Assembly: GCA_028023455.1 (NCBI GenBank) | Contig: JAQFVV010012511.1 | Location: forward strand, 1,924,165 to 1,988,164 | DNA from: Epiperipatus broadwayi | Lineage: Eukaryota > Onychophora > Udeonychophora > Euonychophora > Peripatidae | Direction: 5' to 3' | Length of the DNA: 64,000 nucleotides | Shown here: piece after piece, positions 36,707-48,529 of the stretch | Layout: every line of letters starts with the position of its first letter | How positions within the stretch are numbered: position 1 is the first letter of the stretch | Translations under genes and position numbers: made by a program | The notes under the pieces: generated by a model | What the model was told of the DNA's origin: nothing | Database searches by the model: none | The model's input: the letters and a program-made list of their open reading frames with translations, nothing else

Positions 36707-38453
36707 TGTAATGTGATGATCGCACATACTGTGGTCACACATATAAATATTAAACATTCAGAGAATATTAAATATTATGTTTGGCAGAAGAAAAAAAAAG
36801 AAAAAGCGAGCTTGGAAAAATTTACAGAACAAAGAAATGTTTCAACTAATTAAAAAAAAAAGAGAGGGAATTAGAATCAAAAGATTCTTATCTTTTACCC
36901 TCCAAAGTTTGGGTTTTGGTGAAATTAAAGTATAAAATTAGAGATATTGGAAATGTATGTTAAAAAATAAAGCGGTAAAGAAATATAAATAAAATGCAAG
37001 TTAAAATCCGATTTTGAAAGAAAGTAAAGTTTAAAAAAGATAAAAAAACCTTAAATAGCGCGCAAAACAGGGAAAGTTAAACATGATCAAAAGATAAGGA
37101 TCTGGGTTTTAAAGTACACATTTGATGATAAACGAAATGTGTGTATGGAGTGTATTTGAAGCAGGATATAGACAGAAATAATAAATGCTTGTCCAAATTT
37201 AAAAAAAAGAAAAACATGTATTAAAATCTGTTTAATTAAAATCAAGAATATTGAAATACATAGTGCTACGAGGGTGGGTAAAACGAATTTACATATGGCT
37301 GAAGGCATAGTAAGAAAGAAGGTGTGAATAAAAGTGAAACAACGGATCGGAAGGACAAAGGCTGGTGGAATTTTTTAATTAAGAATAAAAAGTTTTTCAA
37401 GAGAGATTAGAGCTAGAGACTTCGTGTTGAGAGGGTGGTAAAACACAGCTCTGATAATCAACCGATATAGTTAGCAAATATGACTTTTAACATCGGTGCT
37501 TTATCTAGAATGGCTGGCTAAGGCCATCGTGATCGCTAGTCGATCCAGACTTACTGTACTAATGGTTCTTGTCAATATGTAATAATCACCGTTGTAGTGC
37601 CTGCTGGTGGATTCATTTAGTTGCCTTGTCCCCGATGCCTTGTCCTTGATGCCTTGTCCATGATGCCTTAACACTGAGAAGCTATGCACAACCAAATCTA
37701 ACCTACGAGCAACCGTTCCTCCTAAAGAAGTGGAGAAATCCATGTGGCGGTCAGCAGGATGTCGGTTAAATTCAGAGACTAAAACCTAGGTAAAGATACA
37801 TACTTTTTTTTATATATTTCAATGTGCACATCATTGACTTAGACAATGGCCACATGCATTTTTGTGAATTTATCAAGACATTCTTGAATTTTTTCTTTTG
37901 ATAAATACCCAGAGTGACGATTTATAAATGTACGAGCATTTATAAGAGTTTTATGTGTTCCTTTCCATGTAGCACTATAGATCATAATCTGTTTTATTTA
38001 ATGTAAATGTGTTTTATAGATTTTTTTTTATGATTGATTGATTCTATTAAATATATATTTTTTCTTATTTAAATCTGTCTTGTCTCGTTCTTCACCACGT
38101 CCAAAAAGGGATAGTCTAGTCTTAGGGTGGGAAAACTATTATTCATTTTTTTTGATTATTGAATTAATACGTGAAATTTGGTAGTGCAGTGTTTGATTCC
38201 ATTAAATTTATAAATCATCCAAGCGCTGTAACTCTGTCAAATCTTACAGCAGTCGGGAGAAAGTTGATCGGGAAACATAACCTGGGCTATATCCGTATAG
38301 CATACAGGTTCGGTCAAATACAGAGATAGACTCATCTATTTTCATATTTTTCTCTGCTTGTGGTAATGGAAAGTGGACGATTTTTGAAGTATAGAATTCC
38401 CCATTATGTACACATAAAAGTGAAGTTTAGCTTTCGATTGTCGTGTGCCTGTT

Positions 38454-38456
<3 letters not shown>
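36707..38456 (+). repeat. Ty3-like element, 3' LTR
   Basis: 1750 bases, TGTAATGTG...GCCTGTTACA. It defines the full LTR because the 5' copy starts inside the gap. Followed directly by (AT)n. Confidence 0.85.

Positions 38457-38492
<36 letters not shown>
38457..38492. repeat. (AT)n microsatellite
   Basis: About 18 AT units directly abutting the 3' LTR end. A second run lies at about 38845-38870. Confidence 0.95.
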
Positions 38493-38495
<3 letters not shown>

Positions 38496-38689
38496 TGTAA
38501 CTATATATAAGATAGTTGTATAATGAGAATTGTTTGTTTTTTATTTTAGTATAGTGTATACACAGATTGTCAAATTCTAGTATTAAATTGTAACCAAATA
38601 AAAGTATACGTGTCCATACATAAATTGATTTTTAATTACTTGTATTCAAATTAGATAAACTACAGTGAGGCCTTTGCATTCATCACATT

Positions 38690-41600
38690 TAGTTCAAAGG
38701 CTGACCATGGATGGAATCAATTTGTGAATAATACTGAATGCTATATATTGACTTGAACTCAAACTTTTAAATACTCCACAGCTATCCAATATCTTATACA
38801 AGTGATGCACATGACCACTACATGTGCAAAAGATCAATGATCTTCTATATATATATATATATATATATATTGCTAAACTATATATTGCTAAACCAGCACT
38901 CATCAGTTGGTCCATATCACCATCTCCCACACCTATATACAATCATACTCAGTTTATATTAAGATAGCAAATTTTCAAACAAAACTTTAATGGACAAACT
39001 TCAATATTCTCTTCTCCAACTCTTCAACCATCCATATCATTGAAAATCCAAGGATGAAATGCTCAAAGCTTTTGTGGATGCTAATATTGTTGTCATACCC
39101 ATGTTGACCTTAAGTAAGTCTGACCCCTCACCAATAGGACCTTAATATGTCCATTTAATTATACAGAAGGGGGATGGGCAGAATACAGACTGAAGGTGTA
39201 ATATTTAAATACATGTTATAACGATCGAAATGGAAGTGAAAATCGAATCTAACTGCAAACACATTATCTGCTCTACAAGGGCGCCATCTAGGCATTTGAG
39301 CCTAGAAAAATTTATAGAGTAGGCAGATACGCGCTGTTAAGATTCCACTTTATTTAGATATTCAGATCGTTAGCCCAAGTCACTAGCTCAGTGGAGCAGC
39401 AGAGATAATAAAATATAAATTTTTATATCTTAAATATAAAAGAATAAAAGCCACTGCCAGAAATTAACACATAAAAATATTTATTTACGCACATATAAAA
39501 TAATATTTAAATTTTGAGGAATAAATTTAACGTTTATAATTTTATATTGATCTTTAATTCTAAATTTAAGTAGATTGCAAATAATGAGTTTACTATTTAT
39601 TTAGAGGGTCGAGTATGAATGGACTACATAGGTCTGCATTTGAAAGGAAAATATTCTTCCCTGATTTAACCTTAGGCAACAAATTTCGCAATCAACTGGC
39701 GCCAATCCATCTGATATATTCATGTATTCAATGTAGCATGATACGACAACACAAAATACTATACTGCCAGGAAAGTACATCTGAACAGTAAGTAGAATTA
39801 GAGAAGATATGGACTCTCCACCAACAGGAATGTGACATCTGTTGGCAAGTAGACCAATTAACAAAAAACTCCATAGGAATGGACTGCGGTCTTCTGCCGA
39901 CTTACAAACCCATCCATAGGCAAACAGAGGGTGTGTGGCGTATATCTATAATCCTGCCCGTAGCGGACCTCATACTACATCTACTAATTACACAAATATA
40001 TCCAATCCATTGAACCAATTCAACTACGAAATGAATAACCTCAGATTACCCTCCCTTAATACAACTTTACAAAACTATATAGCCATTCATGCCCAACTTA
40101 ATTTTAACATTTAAATATGTTCGCACAGATTTGTTTAAAAATGTTGGGTATAGATCGATTACATAGATTCCACGGTCAAAAACACTTCAAAATAAACATA
40201 AACGATCAAAATACAAAATTATTGATACCGACAATTGCAGAGGGAAACTTATAAGTAACCCAATAGTATTCACCATAAGATACTTGCGTTGTCACCAATA
40301 ACTTAAAAGACATCCGAATAAATACATTTTAGATACTCACCGTAAGGTATCATTATTTATCGAATGTCTATATATTTTGATCAAATATGAAAACCAAAAT
40401 ATAATTAACCGCAAACGAATCCATGCAAGCGTCTATAAACAACTTAAATTTCATACATTTAAATAATCTTTACAATAAGGAAAAAAAAATTGGAAATGAT
40501 GTTTGTCAATCGGGAAACATATAAAATTAAACATTATTAATTTGATTTAAAAACTTACAAAAGTCAGATAAGAGTCCGTTTTTTTACATTTAAGTTGGCT
40601 TGTTTATCAATTTGTAAAACTTGATGAAAGTTCTTAATTGATTTTCACAATTGTTCATTTCATATAGCCCATAGTAGAAGAGTCCAGGTTTATGCTTTTA
40701 ATTCCCCCGACGCCTCCGTTGGAAGGTAATGTTCTGGAGATGGCAATAGCTGGTTCAAGGTATCACAGTCTTTTCATTTTTATTTTTTTTATTTTTATAG
40801 AGAGTGTGGTATGTGCGTCATACCACATCTCTCAAACACCCAATGCTGGAACTGTCCGAAAAAACTGTATTTGTCTTTTTATATTATCCACAAGGATTCA
40901 ATGAACAAAACGTCACCAATCCATCACTTTCGTTAGGGTCCGAGCCAAGGCTTAGTGCTTCCATTGGTCAAGCTAAGTTCTCTTTCTTCTCTTATCTAAC
41001 TTTTCATCTGACTTTTTAATTAAACAGCTTTTAGATAATTAATAAACAATCATTTCCATTTATAGATTACAGGAATTAATTAATACCTGTTTTTATTTTA
41101 ACTTACGTTATTTTTTTATTAAAATATTTTTATATTTCAATCTTGTATTTCTTTATTAAAAAAAATACGTTCAAATACTTTTTTTTTTTGTTTATGAAAA
41201 AAATATTTTTAAAGTTTAGCATCTGTGCGAATATATATACGTATAACAAACATTTTAATTTTAGCGTTTAGTTTTTTACTTTTATTTGCGAACTTTTAAG
41301 TTTTTATTTTAAATTAATGTAATGACATATTTATATATCGTTACAATGTATATTGTCTATGGTAAACTTAATGTAATTATAAGAATTTGAACTCAGGCTT
41401 GAAAACTCCCCACAGCTATCCAATTCATCTTATACAACTGATACACATGGCCACATACACATGAAATACACATCTTTCATGATAAACCAGCACTCATCAA
41501 TTGATCCAGAACACAATCTTCCACACATATATAATCACTGCTAAGTTTATATTAAAGATAGAAAATCTTAAAACTGTAATTTATAATTAAATGGACATAT

Positions 41601-42440
41601 TAATGTATAATTAAGTGGACATATTAAGATTCTATGTGTGAGGGTCAGTTTGACTTATGGTCAACATGAATATGATGATAATATTGGCATCAACAAGGAC
41701 TTTGAATCTTTTATTCTCAGATTTTCAATGATATGAATGGCTTCAGATTTGGAGAATGGAGAAGATTGAAGTCTGTCCAATTAAAGTTTAAAGATTTGCT
41801 GTCTTAATATAAACTGAGCAGCGATTGTACATATGTGTGGGAGGTGATCTGGACCAACTGCTTGTGCAGCATAAAATACATATATAGAGATCATTGATTT
41901 TTTTTGCTAGTATATGGTCATGTTTATTAGTTATATAAGATGGATTGGATAGATTTGGGGAGTTTGAAAGTCTGAGTTCTAGTCCTTATGATTACATTAA
42001 GTTTAGTATAGACAATATGTGTGCAATTAAATATTACATATTCAGTCTGTACTCTGCCCATTCTTATGTGTGAAAGGTCAGATTGACTTAAGATCATCAT
42101 GGGTATGACAATAATATTGGCATCAGCAAGGGCTTTGAGCATTTCATCCTCAGATTTTTAATAATATAGATGGCTGAAGAGTTGGAAAGCAGAGAAGATT
42201 GAAGTTTGTCCATTAAAGTTTGAAGATTTGTTGAGCAGTGATTGTATATACATGTGTGTGGTAGATGGTGATCTGGACCAACTGATGAATGCTGATTCTG
42301 TACAAAATATTAGAGATCATGGATCTTTTTCACATATATGTGGTCATATCTATAAATTGTATAAGATAGAAGGGATAGCTGTGGGAAGCTTGAAAGTCTG
42401 AATTTAGGTTCTTATAGTTGATATAAAAAGTAATTATAAT
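38690..42440. repeat. Inverted tandem array of a ~430 bp repeat, split by a solo LTR
   Basis: Minus-strand units (about 38740-39216 continuing at 41346-41390, and 41390-41590) face plus-strand units (about 41625-42055 and 42056-42440). Shared blocks include GATCTGGACCAACTG, GAGAAGATTGAAG, AATATTGGCATCA and AAGTCTGA. The turning point is near 41600. No coding sequence; the short ORFs here are chance. The element class is unknown. Confidence 0.75.
39217..41345 (-). repeat. Solo LTR of family LTR-A
   Basis: 2129 bases, TATAACGAT...ATCGTTACA, collinear with 25233-27273 but clearly diverged. It is flanked by ATGT at 39213-39216 and 41346-41349, and the repeat it interrupts continues on both sides. 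A solo LTR arises by recombination between the two LTRs of a full copy. It carries the hairpin at 40799-40833 in altered sequence. Confidence 0.85.
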
Positions 42441-42752
42441 ACAATAAGACTCAAGAGCACTGAGATAGATTTTGACAGATTACTGCCAGAATCATCATGC
42501 TAACACTATCTGCATCAAATATGTATATATTGTGGCAGAAATCCAATATGCAAATAAAATGCAGTATGTAAATTACATGTTCCATTTTTTTGACAGTGGG
42601 ATGCAGGATTCTTTTTTTATTAATGAAATAGATCCCTAGAAATAGCTCACCCTTTTTTATATTTTTCTTTTTCTATCATTTCTTTCTGTGCATATTATGC
42701 CTACCCGTGATCAAAAAAGATCAATTTATATTCTTGATTTGACTTCAGTTTA

Positions 42753-43362
42753 TTATATAAATATGAGTTTCTGGGTGACTCTCATTGATTTATTAGCATG
42801 AAATTCCCTATAATACTCTGAATTACAAATTGGGGCAGGGCACAAAATTTTGTATACAATCTGGGGAGCATGTTCAAATGCAAATCTGTTCTTAGTGTTG
42901 TTTAAAAGATTGTTGAGAGGTGGGGGTGATCTGTATCCCATTCTGAAAGTGTCCATGCAGATCTTTTGAAGACTCATTGCTATATGGGCAATGTACAGTA
43001 AGCTTATCCATGGTTTAACTGGGTTAACATTGTCAGCCACCTTGTTTGATGTTATCCTAAATTTTTTTTAACTGTTTTTATTAGTTTATTATAGTTATAT
43101 CAAATATTTGTGAGATCCCTTAAATATAAATCAATGTTAATTTTTCTATCAATCTTGTTTCTATGTAAAATACCTTTCAGCATTCCGATTTATGTTCTAT
43201 TGGAGAGTTAGACTTGGGGTGGATGATACCTCTCATCTGGATTGGTTTCACATTCATTTTATAATCAAGATCCTGTTTCTTTGGATGTATACAATACAAG
43301 TTTTGTATGATTATATATTTTATGAAAAGTGTATAATTTTCAAGATTTATATATATATTCAC
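42753..43362 (-). pseudogene. Penelope-like element, linker and GIY-YIG region (copy 4)
   Basis: Minus-strand frames from 43362 down read LDYKMNVKPIQMRGIIHPKS, then YLRDLTNI, stop, YNYNKLIKTVKK, matching copy 1 (LDYRLVLKPLNIRDAIHPKS, YIRDLVNLGYNYNKIIKAVNK). The ORF 43040-42753 continues SLLYIAHIAMSLQKIC, LNNLLNNTKNR and QIVYKILC...EYYRE. The last of these occupies the place of the GIY-YIG motif (VYKI-x-C...YIGE), with YIG altered to YYR. The RT itself is missing, so this is a 5'-truncated, frameshifted relic of the same family as the 4.7-6.5 kb copies. Confidence 0.65.
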
Positions 43363-43734
43363 ACATTAAGTTAACTACCCATGACACAATTTTAATAAAA
43401 CACATATTCTGGTAAAAATTGAATAGAGATTTTAAAAGACATAAGAGCATAAACGAAAAGTGTGAATTAAAGAAAATTAACCCCATCTGGAAAAAGCTAT
43501 TGGAGAATAACATATTTTTTAAAACTTAACCAATAAAATTTGAGAATGAAGAAAAAATAACAAAGGAAAAAATAATGATTTTAAATCTCATCATACACAT
43601 TCTTATGATTTGAGAAAGTAGACACTCTAAGGATATGTTAGTTATTTAGCTATTATATTTTTATTACATAAAAGTTCCTGGAAATAATACTATGAATTCA
43701 TCATTTATCTGTGAGAATATTAGAATTAATATAT

Positions 43735-46671
43735 TGTAACCAGTTGGCTTGCATAGCATATACTAATATAGTGTATGTGCATATATATATGTAAAATAAA
43801 GGAAAAGTAGAAATAAACACAGAATAAATTTTTGTAGATTTTTTTTATATTTGCTAAAATAAAATAATGATAAGCAAAGAGTTAAAAAAATAACTCTGAT
43901 TAAAATAAAAATTGTTATATAATTTAAATGTTAAAAAAGGTCTTAATAAATATAAATATTGTATTGTTATTATTCTTATTCTTATTGTGAAATGTAAAAA
44001 CACAATACTTGTTTTTGAAAATTTTTTAATTAATTAAAACATATATGTTTTTAAAGGGATTAGAGAGCTAAAAATAAAAACTCTGTTTTTAATCAAAGTG
44101 TTGTTAATACCTCAGATGAGTTTATAAAAGACTGATTAAAAATATATCAGTTAGTCTGGTTAATGATTTTTGAAGAGAACAGGTCAGCTGCAGAGTTGGT
44201 TACAATATTTTGTTGCAACTTGATAAAGGGCAGCAGTTGGTTTTAGCTGACCATATAGTTGGAAGAACATTAGATTGGGGAGCTGCCAATATTTCCTTCG
44301 CAGGAGTTTGAAATTCACATGGAGAAAATGACCCACTTCTTTGTGCTGAAATTCATAGCCTTAAATGTGCAGAGGATGATTGATTGCCTGAAATCCATCA
44401 AACCAAGACAGCTGCTTGCCTGGAAAAATCCTAGACAGAAAGAGACCAACTACAGACCAAGATTTTACATGGATTATGTACCTTTACCTTATAGTGACAA
44501 CAAACATGGATTATATTTTTCTAATGGACCAAAAGAACCAGCTTGCTAAACAAATAATTATATATATGCTGACTATCTAAAGGCAGAGAAGAACAGATAA
44601 AAATATATACAGCTGTGGTGAGTAAAGTTATATATGATGACAAACTTTTAAATAATTTCTTTAGTAAAATTACATTTTGAAAGTGATGCATGAATTTGTA
44701 CTTTTTATGTTTATGGTGGGTGTATGGTTGAGCAGGGCTGTGTGGATGCAATGTGTTTATGGTGCTCCGAAGTATATGCTCGGCACTGTCTAGACCTAGA
44801 TATTGAGCTCCCAGGGTAGTCCAGCAGTGTATATGTAGGCCTCATGAATAGGCCTTGGTTTCATGAATAGACCTTTTCTAAAGCCCCTAAGACTCACAAG
44901 AGATGAGCAGGGCTGGCTCAGTGCCTGATTTTTTTTTCTGGATACTATTTCTTGTGGATTATCTGTCTAGATACTTAGAGGGGCAGTGCTTAAAAATGAG
45001 GTATTTTCTTGCAACATCATGGGGCATTGTATACTTGGTCCGTGCTTGATTATCTACTTATTATCATCGCATGAAGAGCTGCACTTCACGTATTCACTTT
45101 TCCTCTCTCACCTTGCCTATTTCATCAGCATTAACTAATCAAGAAGAAAGACATTTAGAAATTTATATTTTCTTAATTCTATAAAACGATTATATATTTC
45201 GTTTATTAAAAAAAAAAGACATTTTAAATCAATCAGCAATCATCTGTCAAAAATTTGAGAGTACTTGTTTCAAGAAAAAGACTATTCAGCAAAGAGAATA
45301 AAATTGCAAGAGTAGTCTGTAATAATTTTATTGTGATAAATACTAATGTTATGTAGATAAATTAATATATCACACATCTATGCAAATTAGATATATATAT
45401 GCGTTTCAGTAAACCTACTATGTAAATGTATTTCATTTAACTGAAACTTTAATCATTTATTATATTTATATATAATTTAAGATTTGGATAATTATTTTGC
45501 AGCAAGTCAAATAGGTTATTTCACGCACGCACACACATGTATATGTGCATATGTTATCAATTATAACACATATGTAAATTTTAATCATTTTTTGTTGTTA
45601 TTGAATGTCAATTGAAATAGATTAATTGTATATTATAAATCGCGCGTCTGTGCGCCTATGTATGTAAACCATAGTAATAACTTGGATTGTAAATTTTAAT
45701 TTTGTAAATCAATGTAACAATTTAAATTTTGAATAGGAATTATGTAAATTAATGTGAAAACTTGAAATTTGTAGTAATTTTATAAATTACAGAGTAATGA
45801 CTGTATTATTGTGTACTTTTCATAATCAGAACCCTTATAAGACCTTATTCATTTTTTTTTGTTATTAATAAACTTATATTTAATTGTTAAAATTGTATTC
45901 CATCATCTCTTGTTCACATACAGTAATAGAGTCCATGTTCTCTGAGCTAGATTTCAGACACAGATAAATGGGGATGTGTTTAGTGCTTTGGGCTTCCAGA
46001 GATGATCATCATCATCCTGGTTGGCGCAAAAGAGGATACTCTTTAAAGCCCAGGCACTATCTTTTATTTTACTTTAGTCTTATTAAAAGTTAAGTTTATA
46101 GTTGGCCAGTATCTTAATAGTACTTTAGTGGCCAGAGCATTGATGATGATCAGCATGCTTTAAATGTCCCAGCATTATTGTTATATTTCTGATTATTGTG
46201 TATTTTAATGGATGGGCACTAAACTGGTGCATCCAAGTTATGTTTATATAATTGCCCAAGCTGGCAAAAGTTCAATAGTTAGCCTGGTCTACAGAAGACC
46301 CATTTTTAATCCAGTCACAAGGTTGACTGTTGATTTATATATTTTATTGTACTAATTTGTTTATTCCCATCAATGATGATGATGGATGGTTATTTCTGTC
46401 TAGTATTTACTTATACTGATATTTACTTTATAATGCTGGTTGATAATAATTATGCTTTAGTTGCTCTTTTGAGTTAGCTTCTGATCTCGCAATGTTCACA
46501 GAGATTTTCTAATCTCATTTTATGATTAAATATCTCATTACTTATATATTTCTTGTAAATTGTTAATATTCAAATATTTAATTTTAAATGGACTGGAGTG
46601 ATGATGATGTTTGCCATCACCCAGATTCAACTTACTTTCCACCCATTTCTCACCCACCCCATCCCGTTACA
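43735..46671 (+). repeat. Possible long solo LTR
   Basis: Starts TGTAACCAG and ends CCCGTTACA, with ATAT directly on both sides (43731-43734 and 46672-46675). These match the TGTAAC...GTTACA termini and 4-base duplications of the LTR elements nearby. The interior is more GC-balanced than its surroundings (44750-45120 and 45900-46670) and includes AATAAA near 45870. No second copy is in the window and the ATAT flank could be chance beside (AT)n, so this stays a hypothesis. The 76-codon ORFs at 44319 and 44521 are not credible genes. Confidence 0.4.
44230..44320 (+). repeat. tRNA-like SINE relic
   Basis: TTTAGCTGACCATATAGTTG then GAAGAACATTAGATTG resembles a D-arm and anticodon region, and GGAGTTTGAAATTC (about 44304-44317) a decayed box B. 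Too diverged for certainty. Confidence 0.35.
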
Positions 46672-46690
46672 ATATATATATATATATATA
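46672..46690. repeat. (AT)n microsatellite
   Basis: AT run following GTTACA. Similar runs at 47589-47603 and 47628-47642 flank a 25-base core (TGTAATAGACTT...TTACA). Confidence 0.9.
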
Positions 46691-47689
46691 CAATGATAAT
46701 CATGCACACATATATAGAGAGAATATGGTATGTACATACCATATAAAAATTAATTTAAAAATAACTATTACATTATACAAATGGTAAATTTTAGGTATGT
46801 ATTAAGAAAAAAAGCATGGTCAATTATTCAGAAGGACATGTGATTTTGCACATCTTAGTTACAGGTAGAATGCAACAGATTAATAGTGATATGCTCACTT
46901 ACTGAGCAGGTCATGTGATGTTTGAATAGCCAAATGTCAGGTTGAACACAATCTGTCCTGCTTAATTGAACAAACAGAATTTTTTTAGTGCATTTAGCTG
47001 TAACTGAAGTAGGAACCTTTTGCTTAAGAATCATTTTAATGCCATTCTAAGTGATATATTAGTTTGTTTGCATATATTTTAAGCATAAAGAAAAGCCATA
47101 TATTTTTGCATCCATAAGAGAATTCATTCATTGAATGAGTTTATGTCTTGCAGAAAATTGTAAACAAGTAGGTAAATTCATAAATAACCATGCAAATTAT
47201 GAGATTATTTACAATATCTTCATTTAAGTAATGTTTGTGTTGAATATGTAACCAACAATTCATAGTGTCAAAAATACAAGCTCATCAATGAAAAAGAAAT
47301 ATCACTGTGAGCTAAAGAATATCTATAATATAGAGTAAAATTATTTATAGTTCAGTTCAAAAACATTGAAAAGATCCATCATCAATAGTAAAATGTAATG
47401 CCATAATCTTTAAAATTTATATAGCATAATATCAAAAAGTTATCAGGATTAATATTTATTAAGAAACAGTTTTCATTATATAGGAATATCAAAAACTGGT
47501 CACATTGGCTGTAGGTTGTTGCAATCCATTCATCATGATCCATCTTGCTTCACTATTTAAACTCAAAATTTTTTTTAGCTATTAGAATATATATATATAT
47601 ATTGTAATAGACTTATCGATATTTACAATATATATATATATAAGAATATATTAAAATGTATTGTTAATGTATTTAAAGAATTGAACAAT

Positions 47690-48520
47690 AATAAATACAA
47701 TATTACATTTACAATGGAAAAAGAAAAGGGATTAAAGTATTTAGACATTTTTAAGAAAAGGAATTAATGGTGAAATACTTATTAAACATTATATTAAGAA
47801 TAAAGACAACAAGAGGTATAATTGATCTAAATTCATGTCAGCCATGGTTGCAGAAAATAGCCACTTTGAAAGGGTTTAAGTTTTAAAATGATAGGTTAAC
47901 ATTGAATGTAAAAGAAGTAATTGAACAGAAATTGGAAGTTGGGAATGATTATGTTAGTATAGAATATAAAAGGAAAGATATTAAAAAGATTTTCAGAAAT
48001 AATAATACAAAAGATAGTGCAAGACATGGGTATACAAATAGGAAGTGGGTTTTAGTTTCATATTCAGAGCATTTATATAAGACAAAAGTTACCGGATGAT
48101 ATTAAAATAGGATGAAAAATAGTAAATCTTTAGTGAAATGGATGTGTAATTTAAAAAGAATGAGTAATATTAAAAATAGGGTAGGAGTGGTTTATAAAAT
48201 TAGTTGTGACCTTGTAATATGATATATAGGTCAGGCAAGAAAGACTGCCGTGGAAAAAGATAAGAAGATGATAGGGCAATTAACAGAAAGGCTATAAGAT
48301 CAGGGCCATATGTAAATTTTTTGGATACTGAACATAAAATCAATTGTGAAAAAAAATTCAGATAATAAAGTATGTTAAAAATTACAAAGAAACTTATGAA
48401 ACTTTGTATTCCACAAAATTGTTAAAAGTCCAGCATAATTAGAGGGAAAATAGGTATTGTAAGATTATTGGAAATTTTAGAGTTATAATTTTAAAAATAA
48501 AAGGGATTATTATTATTAGT
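47690..48520 (+). pseudogene. Penelope-like element with GIY-YIG endonuclease relic (second family)
   Basis: At about 47711-47750 TMEKEKGLKYLDI matches the post-motif-C block of Penelope-like RTs (FTMExE...LxFLD). Then come LDLNSCQP, ATLKGFKF and a 65-codon ORF (47902-48099) containing VIEQKLEVGNDYVSIEYKRK followed by DIKKIFR. At 48181-48240 the frame reads VGVVYKISCDLVI, stop, YIGQAR, a clear GIY-YIG nuclease signature (VYKI-x-C...YIGQ-x-R) with one stop. Downstream traces (TEHKINCEKK) fit the endonuclease's EH...H-x-I-[NW] region. In this family the endonuclease is joined to the RT in one protein and nicks the target DNA. Only the C-terminal half remains, with several stops. It is a different subfamily from the other Penelope-like copies here. 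Confidence 0.7.
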
Positions 48521-48529
48521 TATTGTTTT

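Larger units (their letters stand above)
31328..38456 (+). mobile_element. Ty3-like LTR retrotransposon, gag retained, pol deleted
   Basis: Two LTRs (31328-33076, left end in the gap; 36707-38456) begin TGTAATGTG and end TTACA. Behind the 5' LTR, at 33082-33100, TGGGGGCCAAGTCTGGGAT resembles the primer-binding site used with proline tRNA. A polypurine tract AAAAGGAGGGGAACGG (36691-36706) sits directly before the 3' LTR. The 3.6 kb between the LTRs holds a ~1.3 kb leader, one gag ORF (34383-35699) and about 1 kb of degenerate sequence that may include an integrase zinc-finger relic. Protease, RT and RNase H are absent. The right flank is (AT)n; the left flank is lost in the gap. It is non-autonomous. 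Confidence 0.8.

Noticed and set aside
38457-38492. CRISPR-like or regulatory meaning of the AT runs
   Set aside because: These are plain dinucleotide microsatellites; no spaced repeats exist anywhere in the window.
44319-44549. 76-codon ORF with mixed composition
   Set aside because: It looks less AT-driven than most, but no family or splice signals were recognised, and it lies in a region suspected to be an LTR.
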